Assembly: GCF_012848855.1 (NCBI RefSeq)
Contig: NZ_CP051630.1
Coordinates: 2,025,501 to 2,089,500, forward strand
DNA length: 64,000 nt
Origin: Pyruvatibacter mobilis
Lineage (GTDB): Bacteria; Pseudomonadota; Alphaproteobacteria; CGMCC-115125
Reading direction: 5' to 3'
Positions 1 to 6,444 of the stretch are shown here, piece by piece. How positions within the stretch are numbered: position 1 is the stretch's first letter; every line of letters starts with the position of its first letter. The notes beneath the pieces were generated by a model. That model saw nothing but the letters and a program-made list of their open reading frames with translations. It was not told the DNA's origin and made no database searches. Made by a program: the position numbers and the translations under genes.

Positions 1-387
1 GGCCATGATGATGGGCGTCGCGCAGGTGATGGGCACGAAGCCGACGGACAGCTTGGTCTTCTCAAGCTGACCGGAAAGTTCCTGCGCCACAGCCTTTGCC
101 GCACCGAGGGGGAAGATGTCGCTCAGGGCGGTCATGGCTGTTGCCGCGCCCACGGCGGTGAGGAAGCTGCGGCGGGCCATATCCGTGCCGAAGACGGCCT
201 GCATGACGGCGGACTCGACGTGGCGGGACAGGATTTCTTCGGAGGTCACCTCCTCCGCCGGGTCATCTTCCTTGCCCTCGAGGCGGGCGACCGCTGCGTC
301 ATGGTCTTCCTGACTGTGGTGGCCGCCGCATGAACAGCCGCCCCACAGTTTGGCCTTCGGATCAAAAGGGTCCTGATCAAAGCTCAT
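1..387 (-). CDS. nrtA: Nitrate/nitrite ABC transporter substrate-binding protein (NrtA/CmpA family), N-terminal part
   Basis: Only the first 129 codons lie in the window; the gene runs off the left edge. The product begins with a Cys/His-rich segment (WGGCSCGGHH) and an acidic stretch, then a twin-arginine-like signal (RRSFLTAVGAA) at about residues 75-90, then EKTKLSVGFVPITCATPIIMA, the usual start of the mature NrtA/CmpA ligand-binding fold. The Cys/His-rich tail before a Tat-type signal is common in alphaproteobacterial members. The family captures nitrate or nitrite in the periplasm for an NrtBC-type importer. The start ATG follows an AGGAG ribosome site. It lies downstream of nasT and is preceded by a NasT-type antitermination leader. 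Nitrate as substrate is inferred from NasT and the family; bicarbonate (CmpA) is less likely here. Confidence 0.85.
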   Translation of the reverse strand, partial: MSFDQDPFDPKAKLWGGCSCGGHHSQEDHDAAVARLEGKEDDPAEEVTSEEILSRHVESAVMQAVFGTDMARRSFLTAVGAATAMTALSDIFPLGAAKAVAQELSGQLEKTKLSVGFVPITCATPIIMA

Positions 388-445
388 TGTTCTACGCTCC
401 TGCTGACAGGCATGGGGCCCTGTGACCCGCTGCCTGCTGCCCAAC

Positions 446-503
446 AAAAAAGCCGCATTCCCTCAGCGCACCTCATGGAAGAGATGCGAGACGGAAGCGG
501 CTT
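446..503 (-). terminator. Intrinsic terminator in the nrtA leader
   Basis: On the minus strand AAGCCGC (497-503) pairs with GCGGCTT (450-456) and is followed by a six-T run. Inside it sits a perfect 8-bp hairpin (466-487) with loop TTCCAT. It lies just after the second hexaloop hairpin and about 60 bases before nrtA, where NasT-controlled attenuators end. Confidence 0.8.
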
Positions 504-507
504 CGCT

Positions 508-565
508 CCAGGGGCCCGCCCTTGGACCCGGTATCTGGTGGGGCACACTCGACCTTGAGGCGCCC
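508..565 (-). promoter_or_regulatory. NasT/ANTAR-responsive leader RNA: two hexaloop hairpins
   Basis: Read on the minus strand, two hairpins lie 10-13 bases apart. The first (541-565) has a 9-bp stem with one bulged U and the loop AAGGTC; the second (508-531) has GGGTCC pairing with GGGCCC around the loop AAGGGC. Both loops have six bases with A at position 1 and G at position 4, the published signature of ANTAR-protein RNA targets. The terminator follows at once. ANTAR proteins stabilise the two-hairpin form and prevent termination. NasT is encoded immediately upstream. Confidence 0.88.
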
Positions 566-577
566 GCCCTTCTCCTT

Positions 578-593
578 AGCAACGGTCGTGCCA
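578..593 (-). promoter_or_regulatory. Sigma-54 promoter of nrtA leader
   Basis: The minus strand reads TGGCACG-ACCG-TTGCT, an exact match to the sigma-54 consensus TGGCACG-N4-TTGCW with correct GG/GC spacing. The expected transcription start, about 12 bases after the GC, falls at about 567-568, just before the first hexaloop hairpin. A leader starting there would consist of little more than the two hairpins and the terminator. Confidence 0.85.
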
Positions 594-727
594 GACTCCG
601 ACGTTGGCCGGAAGTGCCGCAACCACGCGGGTTTGCGGCGATGCGGACTTCAACAGGTACGCAAGATCACGCGGCGCGCTGCGCAAACAGGCAGCACCTG
701 CCCAAGGAACAGGCAAGCAGAATATAA

Positions 728-737
728 CCGTATACGG
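728..737. promoter_or_regulatory. Palindrome CCGTATACGG, candidate activator site upstream of nrtA
   Basis: A perfect 10-bp palindrome followed on the plus strand by AGGG. The same string recurs at 3091-3100 upstream of the second NasT-type leader. It lies about 160 bp upstream of the predicted sigma-54 start, a normal distance for an enhancer-binding protein. The cognate protein is unknown; it does not match the classical NtrC site. Confidence 0.4.
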
Positions 738-742
738 AGGGA

Positions 743-1330
743 TTAGAGACCGACGCGGGACGCGACGAGGATACTGTCGGCGATCTCGACGATGGGGCGC
801 TTCTGGTCCATGGAGGCCCGGCGCATGAGCGCATAGGCGTCCTTCTCGCTCAGGCCGCGCTGCTCCATCAGGATGCCCTTGGCCTTCTCGATGGTCTTGC
901 GGTGTTCAAGCTCGGTGGACAACGCTTCGACGCGGGTCTCAAGCTCGTGGAAGCGGTTGAAGCGGGCGATGGCGAGATCGACGATGGGCCTGATCCGGTC
1001 AGGCTGCATGCCGTCCACCACATAGGCGCTGACGCCCGCCTCCATGGCGGCCTGGGTCATGTCCGGGTCGCTCTGATCGACGAACATGACGACGGGACGC
1101 TGCACCTCGCGGGATACGCGGAACATCTGCTCCACCGTATCGCGCTTGGGGTTCTCGAGATCGACGATGATGACCGACGGGTTGAGCACGGCGATACGGG
1201 CGAGCAGATCAATCGTATCGGAAATGATGGTGACGTTTTCATAGCCGGCAGCCCCCAGTCCCGCGCGGATCAGCTCCGCGCGTTCGGGCATCTGGTCGAT
1301 GACGGCGATGGAAACGGGTGTGTCAGGCAT
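743..1330 (-). CDS. nasT: ANTAR-domain antitermination response regulator NasT
   Basis: 195 residues, normal NasT length. Residues 1-125 form a receiver-like domain (IAVIDQMPERAELIRAGL, then VIIVDLENP with a possible phospho-Asp). A coiled linker leads to the ANTAR domain at about 135-190 (TIEKAKGILMEQRGLSEKDAY, then LMRRAS). ANTAR proteins bind paired hexaloop hairpins in nascent RNA and stop intrinsic termination. In characterised systems NasT is held by the nitrate sensor NasS, which is not next to it here. The gene ends just upstream of the nrtA regulatory region, so read-through as well as the sigma-54 promoter may feed nrtA. A second target leader lies upstream of the beta-barrel gene. 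Confidence 0.9.
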   Translation of the reverse strand: MPDTPVSIAVIDQMPERAELIRAGLGAAGYENVTIISDTIDLLARIAVLNPSVIIVDLENPKRDTVEQMFRVSREVQRPVVMFVDQSDPDMTQAAMEAGVSAYVVDGMQPDRIRPIVDLAIARFNRFHELETRVEALSTELEHRKTIEKAKGILMEQRGLSEKDAYALMRRASMDQKRPIVEIADSILVASRVGL

Positions 1331-1562
1331 GCGCGCTCATTCTCAACAGGTCCGGCCCTGCCGTGCGTGCGCAACCTCCTGACATGTTCTTGTTTGCGCT
1401 CATCATCCGTCACATGCCCCCGGGCGTGCAAGTGTTTCCGCGCACGGGCTGCAATGCATCAGCGCTTTGCGTCCCCTCATGACAGGCACCGGTCATGAAC
1501 CGTGCGGACAGGCAGAACCGCAGGGCCGCGCATTGCAGCGCTGCCCTGCAGCGTGTCGTGGT

Positions 1563-1591
1563 AAACGGGCCTGCGTGCGAGGCACGGCCCT
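1563..1591 (-). terminator. Possible terminator after the beta-barrel gene
   Basis: On the minus strand GGGCC and GGCCC bracket a 14-base loop that can fold further (GTGC with GCAC-like bases), followed by GTTT. It lies just past the stop of the outer-membrane protein gene. The T run is short, so this is tentative. Confidence 0.35.
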
Positions 1592-1596
1592 TAGGC

Positions 1597-2844
1597 TCAG
1601 AGCTTCCAGTCGACCTGCAGCCAGAACTTCTGGCGGTCAGCCGGGCCGCCTGAGGGGCCGTCATAGTCCGCGTATTTCGCAGTGACCGAGAGCTTCTTGT
1701 TGATCACGCCCTTGAGGAGCAGGTCCACCTCATCACCCAGGCTGCCGCCGCCGGTCTCGGCTTCAAAGTCATGATAGATGGCGGCTGCGACGATCTTCTT
1801 GAACGGGCCGACTTCGCCCGTTGCATAGCCGATGCGGCCATAGAGATCCTCAATGCCGGTTGCCGGGGTGGCGAGGAAGACATCGGCCCAGCCCTGGAAC
1901 TTGTGCAGAGTAGCCAGCGGCGTGCTGAAGCCGCGGGTGCCGTCGCCCTCAAGCGACTCATAGCTCACCGATGCATCGAACCCGCCGACCTTGGTGCCGA
2001 TGGAGGCGAGGTAGTAGTCGAGGTCATAATCACCGGTATTGTCGCCATAGTCGGACTGGATGGCGTATTCACCGGACAGGGTGATGGGAATGTCCTCGGT
2101 GACATCGAAGGTGCCCTTGGCGCGCACGCCATAGCTCTGGGTGGAGAGCGCGGGCGATTCATCAAGGTCGAGCAGATAGCCATAGGCCCCGAGTTCAACG
2201 CCCGGCAGGCCCTTATAGGCCAAATTGACCACGTGGCTGCCCGAGGCATCGAAGCTGCCATTGGGGCTTTCATTGCCGAAGATGCGCTGCACCGAATCCA
2301 GATAGGCATATGTGGCGGTGAGGTCCGGCACCGCGGTCAGCTGAAGCAGCGCCGCATCGAAGGTCTGCTCGTTCTGGCGCCAGCCGACATTGCCGATGAA
2401 GCGGGCATTGTCGAGGATGATGCGCTGGCGGCCACCAATGAACTTGAGGCCGTCAATACCGGTATAGGTGATCTGGGCGCGGTTGAGCTCCGCATTGTCC
2501 GGGTCCGCCACAACGGGGTAGCGGGTGCGGCCATTGGTCGTGGAGTTGTAGCTGTTGTTGAGCCCGTCCACGACTTCCGCTTCCAGCAGAACGGAGAAAC
2601 CCTTGTAGGGCCGCGTCTTGAAGCCGGCGCGCACACGCGCGGTGACTGCGTTGGCATCCTCCGGCACGCCGTCCTGCGATACATGCTCGTAGCGCAGCCG
2701 CGTATCGAGGATGGGCGTGACGATGGGTTCGGTCCGCTCACTTTCGGCGGCCTGCGCGCTTGCGACAAATCCCCCGCCGGTTGCGGCCAGAAGGCCTGCC
2801 GCTATCAGCGATCCGGCTTTGGTAGTCAGTCTTTTCATGTTCAT
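1597..2844 (-). CDS. Outer-membrane beta-barrel (porin-like) protein under NasT-type leader control
   Basis: 415 residues with a signal peptide (MKRLTTKAGSLIAAGLLAA, cleavage near ASAQA). The rest is rich in alternating hydrophobic/polar strands and ends in the aromatic-rich QKFWLQVDWKL, as barrel proteins do. The pattern (LDTRLRYEHV near the N terminus, RAQITYTGIDGLKFIGGRQRI near residue 125) is that of alginate-export/phosphate-selective-porin-like families, without a firm match. A GGAG ribosome site lies 8 bases before the ATG; a second ATG two codons later is possible. The upstream region carries a sigma-54 promoter, a hexaloop hairpin and a terminator like those of nrtA, so a role in passing nitrate or nitrite through the outer membrane is inferred. 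Confidence 0.75.
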   Translation of the reverse strand: MNMKRLTTKAGSLIAAGLLAATGGGFVASAQAAESERTEPIVTPILDTRLRYEHVSQDGVPEDANAVTARVRAGFKTRPYKGFSVLLEAEVVDGLNNSYNSTTNGRTRYPVVADPDNAELNRAQITYTGIDGLKFIGGRQRIILDNARFIGNVGWRQNEQTFDAALLQLTAVPDLTATYAYLDSVQRIFGNESPNGSFDASGSHVVNLAYKGLPGVELGAYGYLLDLDESPALSTQSYGVRAKGTFDVTEDIPITLSGEYAIQSDYGDNTGDYDLDYYLASIGTKVGGFDASVSYESLEGDGTRGFSTPLATLHKFQGWADVFLATPATGIEDLYGRIGYATGEVGPFKKIVAAAIYHDFEAETGGGSLGDEVDLLLKGVINKKLSVTAKYADYDGPSGGPADRQKFWLQVDWKL

Positions 2845-2895
2845 TGCCCCACTCCAATCACGCGGCCGCCCTGCCCGGACCTGACCGCATGAAAC

Positions 2896-2964
2896 AAAAA
2901 ACGCTGCGCGATGGATGACCCGTCCCGGCGGACACCCGCGGGCAGGAACATCATCGGCAGCGTT
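2896..2964 (-). terminator. Intrinsic terminator in the beta-barrel gene leader
   Basis: On the minus strand AACGCTGC (2957-2964) pairs with GCAGCGTT (2900-2907), followed by a T run. The 49 bases between the arms contain smaller hairpins (GTCC/GGAC). Same design as the nrtA attenuator: long interrupted terminator stem right after the hexaloop hairpin. Confidence 0.75.
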
Positions 2965-2971
2965 GCCAGGC

Positions 2972-2991
2972 GGGGTCCGTCCTTGGACCCC
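2972..2991 (-). promoter_or_regulatory. ANTAR-type hexaloop hairpin in the beta-barrel gene leader
   Basis: On the minus strand GGGGTCC and GGACCCC form a perfect 7-bp stem around the loop AAGGAC, with A at position 1 and G at position 4. The nrtA counterpart loop is AAGGGC. The partner hairpin expected upstream is less clear: GGTCA/TGACC at about 3001-3023 can pair but its loop does not fit the rule. The terminator begins 8 bases downstream. Confidence 0.72.
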
Positions 2992-3029
2992 GATATGTGA
3001 AGGTCACCTTGTTGTGGCCTGACCCGACC

Positions 3030-3047
3030 AAAGCACAGGCCGTGCCA
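3030..3047 (-). promoter_or_regulatory. Sigma-54 promoter of the beta-barrel gene leader
   Basis: The minus strand reads TGGCACG-GCCT-GTGCT, matching TGGCACG-N4-TTGCW with one mismatch and correct GG/GC spacing. The predicted start at about 3021-3022 lies just before the leader hairpins, exactly as for nrtA. Confidence 0.75.
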
Positions 3048-3090
3048 GCCAGCGGAAAGGCCGGTGCACTGCGGTTTTTCAGCCAAAAGA

Positions 3091-3100
3091 CCGTATACGG
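3091..3100. promoter_or_regulatory. Second copy of palindrome CCGTATACGG
   Basis: Identical to 728-737, including flanking ACC before and AGGG after except for one base at the start of the match. It lies about 70-80 bp upstream of the predicted sigma-54 start of the beta-barrel gene and downstream of tonB. Candidate binding site for a shared activator. Confidence 0.4.
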
Positions 3101-3183
3101 AGGGGTGACTGCGCCTGTTTGTTGTTCAGATGCCCCTTGTGCGTGCCGAAAAACCGGGCAGGCACAGCGTCGTAGCCTCCCAC

Positions 3184-3993
3184 CTAGTGAGCCAGGCTGA
3201 AAACGATAGGCAGGTTGAGCCGGTAGGGCGCACGGGGCGGCGGCGGAAAGGGCGCAGCCCGGCTGACCATGCGCTTGGCCATGCGGTCGAGGGAATATGA
3301 CCCGGACGTTCCCGTGATTGAGACCGAGGCCAGGCTGCCGTCAGGCGCGATCACGATCGCGGCGGTGGCCACGCCTTCATCGCCGCGGCGGCGGGCATCG
3401 GCAGGGTAGCGGCGCTGGCGCTCAATCCGCGCACGGAGGTCAGCCAGATAAGCGGCATCATTGTCCACGGTGCGCGTCTGCTGGCCACCGAGGCCGACGG
3501 TCGGGGCGGCGGCCCCTTCTCCCCGCGTGGGCGCGGCGGCGCGCGTGGCCGGGGCGGGCTCGGCTTCCGTCTCGGGCTGGATCACCGGCGGGGCGGGCCG
3601 GGGTGCCTGTTGCACAGGCTTTTTCGGCTGCGGCTTTTTTGGCTGCGGCTGGGGTTTCTTGAGCTTGACCGGTTTCGGTTTCACCGGCCTGGGCCTGGTC
3701 GCAGGCTTCTTCGGCTCCGGCGGTGCCTTTTCAATAACAGGGTCGGGCTCAACCGGGCTGTCGGGTTCCTCGACCGGGTCGGGATCAGGCAGGGGCGCTG
3801 ACGCGAGGTTCATGCTGATCTGCCCCAGCACGCGGCCGCCGCCGCCTGCTTTGATGTCCGGTGCCGTGTCGAGGGCGAACACCCAGGCGGCAAGTGCCGC
3901 GTGCACGAGGATGGCAAGGCCCAGCATCCAGGGCCACAGGCGCTTCAGCGGCGTGACATGTGACCGGGCGGGCGGCGCTTTTTGCGCGGTCAT
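3184..3993 (-). CDS. tonB: TonB family energy-transducing protein
   Basis: 269 residues. One N-terminal membrane anchor (LWPWMLGLAILVHAALAAWVF, residues 19-39), then a long Pro/Lys/Glu-rich periplasmic spacer (about 68-150) and a C-terminal TonB domain (about 178-269, with YLADLRARIERQRRYPADARRRG). It transmits energy from an ExbB/ExbD motor to outer-membrane receptors. It is the last gene of the haem operon and overlaps the second exbD by four bases (ATGA), so it is translationally coupled. Here it most likely serves the haem receptor encoded at the operon's start. Confidence 0.9.
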   Translation of the reverse strand: MTAQKAPPARSHVTPLKRLWPWMLGLAILVHAALAAWVFALDTAPDIKAGGGGRVLGQISMNLASAPLPDPDPVEEPDSPVEPDPVIEKAPPEPKKPATRPRPVKPKPVKLKKPQPQPKKPQPKKPVQQAPRPAPPVIQPETEAEPAPATRAAAPTRGEGAAAPTVGLGGQQTRTVDNDAAYLADLRARIERQRRYPADARRRGDEGVATAAIVIAPDGSLASVSITGTSGSYSLDRMAKRMVSRAAPFPPPPRAPYRLNLPIVFSLAH

Positions 3994-4397
3994 TCGACGC
4001 GGTCCATGGTGACCACCACGGCGTCGGTCACGCCCTTGTCCTTTGCGGTCTTGAGGATCGCGAAGACGCGGGCGGCGGGCGCGCGGGCATCGGCCTTCAC
4101 CGTCAGGCCGTGGGTGCGGGCCGCCTCCCCGGCAAGAATGGCGGGCAGCTCAGCCGCCGAGACAATACCACCGGGAGCACGGACGTCCCCCGCACGGGTG
4201 ACGAACAGGATCAGCGGGTCGCCGCCTGTTTGTTCCGGTGTGCCTTCCGAAGAGATCAGCGGCTCAAACCCTTCAGGCAGGGGGGCCGTGACGGTGCCTG
4301 CGATCATGAAGGCGAGGACGAGGAGCAGCACGATATTGATCAGCGGCAGGGTGCCATCGGGCGCGTGATGCGGCTTGCGGGTGCGCAAAGTGGTCAT
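3990..4397 (-). CDS. ExbD paralogue lacking the conserved membrane Asp
   Basis: 135 residues with the ExbD layout: short cytoplasmic tail, one membrane helix (about 18-38), then a periplasmic domain. The helix reads LPLINIVLLLVLAFM where the neighbour ExbD reads TPLIDVVFILLVFFM, so the proton-carrying Asp (Asp25 in ExbD) is Asn21 here; the codon is AAT. The periplasmic part has the usual ExbD secondary-structure pattern (GLTVKADARAPAARVFAIL). It overlaps exbD by four bases upstream and tonB by four downstream. A motor-inactive, structural or regulatory subunit in a mixed ExbD dimer is inferred. Confidence 0.78.
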   Translation of the reverse strand: MTTLRTRKPHHAPDGTLPLINIVLLLVLAFMIAGTVTAPLPEGFEPLISSEGTPEQTGGDPLILFVTRAGDVRAPGGIVSAAELPAILAGEAARTHGLTVKADARAPAARVFAILKTAKDKGVTDAVVVTMDRVE

Positions 4398-4807
4398 GGC
4401 TGCGGCCCCGCTTCGACCGATACGGCGGTGATGCCGCCTGCGGCCAGCGTTTCAACGAGATCGACCACCGGCTGCACGGCAACATCCGCAGCCGGACGAA
4501 TGAGCACGGACTGGCCCTCGGTGCGGCGGGCCATGACAAGATCAAGAGCGGATGCGGGTGTTTCAACGCGGTCACCGCCAATCACGATCATGCCGCCTGT
4601 CTCCATCACCAGCACGATGGGCGGCTTGCCGGAGCCGGTGCCCTCTCCTGCCGAGACGGGAGTGACATCGATCACCTGCCAGCGGGCGAACTGGGATACC
4701 AGCATGAAGAAGACAAGCAGGATGAACACGACGTCGATCAACGGCGTGAGGCTCAGCACGACGCGTGTGCGGCCATGGCGGCCGATGGGCTGTGTCAGCG
4801 GTTCCAT
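4394..4807 (-). CDS. exbD: Biopolymer transport protein ExbD
   Basis: 137 residues. A basic N terminus leads into one membrane helix (about 18-40) with LTPLIDVVFILLVFFM; the Asp is residue 25, the same number as the essential Asp of E. coli ExbD. The C-terminal periplasmic domain follows (QSVLIRPAADVAVQPVVDLVETLA). ExbD with ExbB forms the proton-driven motor for TonB. It starts 33 bases after exbB and overlaps the ExbD paralogue. It is the functional partner by sequence. Confidence 0.9.
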   Translation of the reverse strand: MEPLTQPIGRHGRTRVVLSLTPLIDVVFILLVFFMLVSQFARWQVIDVTPVSAGEGTGSGKPPIVLVMETGGMIVIGGDRVETPASALDLVMARRTEGQSVLIRPAADVAVQPVVDLVETLAAGGITAVSVEAGPQP

Positions 4808-4840
4808 TGCGGTGTGTGCCGTGTTCGAGGCCTGGGCCGG

Positions 4841-5599
4841 TTACTCGGCTGCCAGGCGCAGGTCGGGCTTTGCCGGGGCCAGATGCGCCACCGTGTCGCC
4901 GATGGTGCATTCGGCATCGTCGGCGAAGCGGGACAGGCGGCCCTCGAACCAGCCATGGCCGAGGGTGGCCGGGATGGCGACCACGAGGCCTGCGGCGGTG
5001 GTGAGCAGCGCCACCCAGATGCCGGCGGACAGGAGCGACGGATCAACCGTGCTGCCGGCTGTCTCCAGCGCCTGGAAGGCATCGATCATGCCCAGCACCG
5101 TGCCGAGCAGGCCGATCAGCGGGCTGAGCATGGCGATCATGCCGAGAGTGGCGAGGCCGCCTTCCAGCGGCTGCATGATCCGGCGGGCCAGGCGGCGGCC
5201 CGCATCAGCGGCCAGTGCCCTGTCGGCCCCGGTTGCCGAATAGGCTTCGGTCGTGGCGGTGGCGATGGCGGCCAGCGGCGCCCTGCCCTTGCGGCCATTG
5301 AGGCGGGCGGTCGAGAACTGGAGGAACTTGGCGAGGATCAGCGCAAGCGTCACCACGGACAGGATGCCGAGAAGCCAGAGGACCGGGCCGCCGACATCAA
5401 GGAAACTGATGACGGCATCCAGGGTGGAGGCGGGAGCATCCGGGGTGGCGGCCGCAGCTTCGAGTGCTGCGGGATCGATCGCGGCCGGATCAACCGGGCC
5501 TGCGTCAACGGGCGCTGTGTTTGCGGGCATCGTGTTGGCAGGAGCGGTGTTGGCAGGAGCCGGGGCGGTATCGATGGCGGGTGCGGGAGTGTCGGTCAT
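4841..5599 (-). CDS. exbB: MotA/TolQ/ExbB proton channel family protein
   Basis: 252 residues. An Ala/Pro-rich N-terminal extension of about 60 residues precedes the first membrane helix (VLWLLGILSVVTLALILAKF, about 73-92). Two more helices follow (GGLATLGMIAMLSPLIGLLG near 150, GIWVALLTTAAGLVVAIPAT near 195), with the TolQ/ExbB core between and after. It forms the pentameric channel around ExbD. Its ATG overlaps the hmuV stop (ATGA). The Ala/Pro-rich leader resembles the periplasmic N-terminal extensions of several alphaproteobacterial ExbB proteins. Confidence 0.88.
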   Translation of the reverse strand: MTDTPAPAIDTAPAPANTAPANTMPANTAPVDAGPVDPAAIDPAALEAAAATPDAPASTLDAVISFLDVGGPVLWLLGILSVVTLALILAKFLQFSTARLNGRKGRAPLAAIATATTEAYSATGADRALAADAGRRLARRIMQPLEGGLATLGMIAMLSPLIGLLGTVLGMIDAFQALETAGSTVDPSLLSAGIWVALLTTAAGLVVAIPATLGHGWFEGRLSRFADDAECTIGDTVAHLAPAKPDLRLAAE

Positions 5600-6444
5600 T
5601 GCGCGGCTACCCTCACAGGTTTCTGGTCCGGGATATCGGCCTCACCGGCATGATGGCCGGTGGGCAGGATGAGATGGCGGCCGCATTCCGCGTCGTGGAT
5701 GCGGCGCACCGTCAGGCCGAAGACGGTCTGGATGAGATCTGGGAAGAGCACATCAGAAGGATGACCGAGCGCTGCGAGCTTGCCGTGGGACACAACGGCG
5801 ACCGTGTCCGCGTAAAGCGCTGCGAGGTTGAGGTCGTGCACCACGGCGACGACACCGGCGCCCTGGCCCGCCAGCTCACCAGCGAGATGCAGGGTGGCGT
5901 GCTGGTGGGCGAGATCTAGGCTTGCGGTCGGCTCGTCCAGCAGCAGGAAGCGCGGGGTGATGTCGCCGGGCTGACGCCAGGTCTGCGCCAGGACGCGGGC
6001 AAGCTGGGTGCGTTGCTGTTCACCGCCGGACAGGCGCGTATAGGGGCGGTTTGCCAGCTTGCGGGTGTCCGTCACCTCAAGCGCCCAGTCGATGGCGGTG
6101 CTGTCGGCGTCCGGGTCGGTGAAATGCCGGAAAGGCTCGCGGCCCATGGCGACAACATCGCGGACCTTGAAGGGGAAGCTGAGGGAGGCGTGCTGCGGCA
6201 TCAGCGCCCGCTTGCGCGCCAGCCGCGACGGCGACATGTCGGTGATCCGTGTGCTCCCGATGACAACTTCACCGTCGGCTATGCCCTGCTCGCCGCTGAG
6301 CGCCCGCAGGAGCGTGGACTTGCCCGCCCCATTGGGGCCGACGATGATTGTGACGGCACCGGGTTTCACATCCAGCGACAGGGCATCGAGCACGCGCCGG
6401 CCGCCGAGATCGATCGACACATTGTCTGCGCTCAACATCACCAT
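5596..6444 (-). CDS. hmuV: Haem ABC transporter ATP-binding protein HmuV
   Basis: 282 residues from the ATG at 6444; one two codons later (6438) overlapping the hmuU stop is equally possible. Walker A is GPNGAGKST, the signature LSGGEQQR, Walker B FLLLDEPT, and the switch His is in VVAVVHDLNLA. It powers import of haem (or a ferric chelate) through HmuU. It sits in the operon between the permease and exbB with overlaps at both ends. The frame is open further upstream, but that stretch overlaps hmuU deeply and has no ABC similarity. Confidence 0.9.
   Translation of the reverse strand: MVMLSADNVSIDLGGRRVLDALSLDVKPGAVTIIVGPNGAGKSTLLRALSGEQGIADGEVVIGSTRITDMSPSRLARKRALMPQHASLSFPFKVRDVVAMGREPFRHFTDPDADSTAIDWALEVTDTRKLANRPYTRLSGGEQQRTQLARVLAQTWRQPGDITPRFLLLDEPTASLDLAHQHATLHLAGELAGQGAGVVAVVHDLNLAALYADTVAVVSHGKLAALGHPSDVLFPDLIQTVFGLTVRRIHDAECGRHLILPTGHHAGEADIPDQKPVRVAAQ

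Noticed and set aside
3001-3023. GGTCA/TGACC hairpin as first hexaloop hairpin of the second NasT leader
   Set aside because: The loop is seven bases or more and does not have A1/G4, so it was not counted as a standard ANTAR hairpin.
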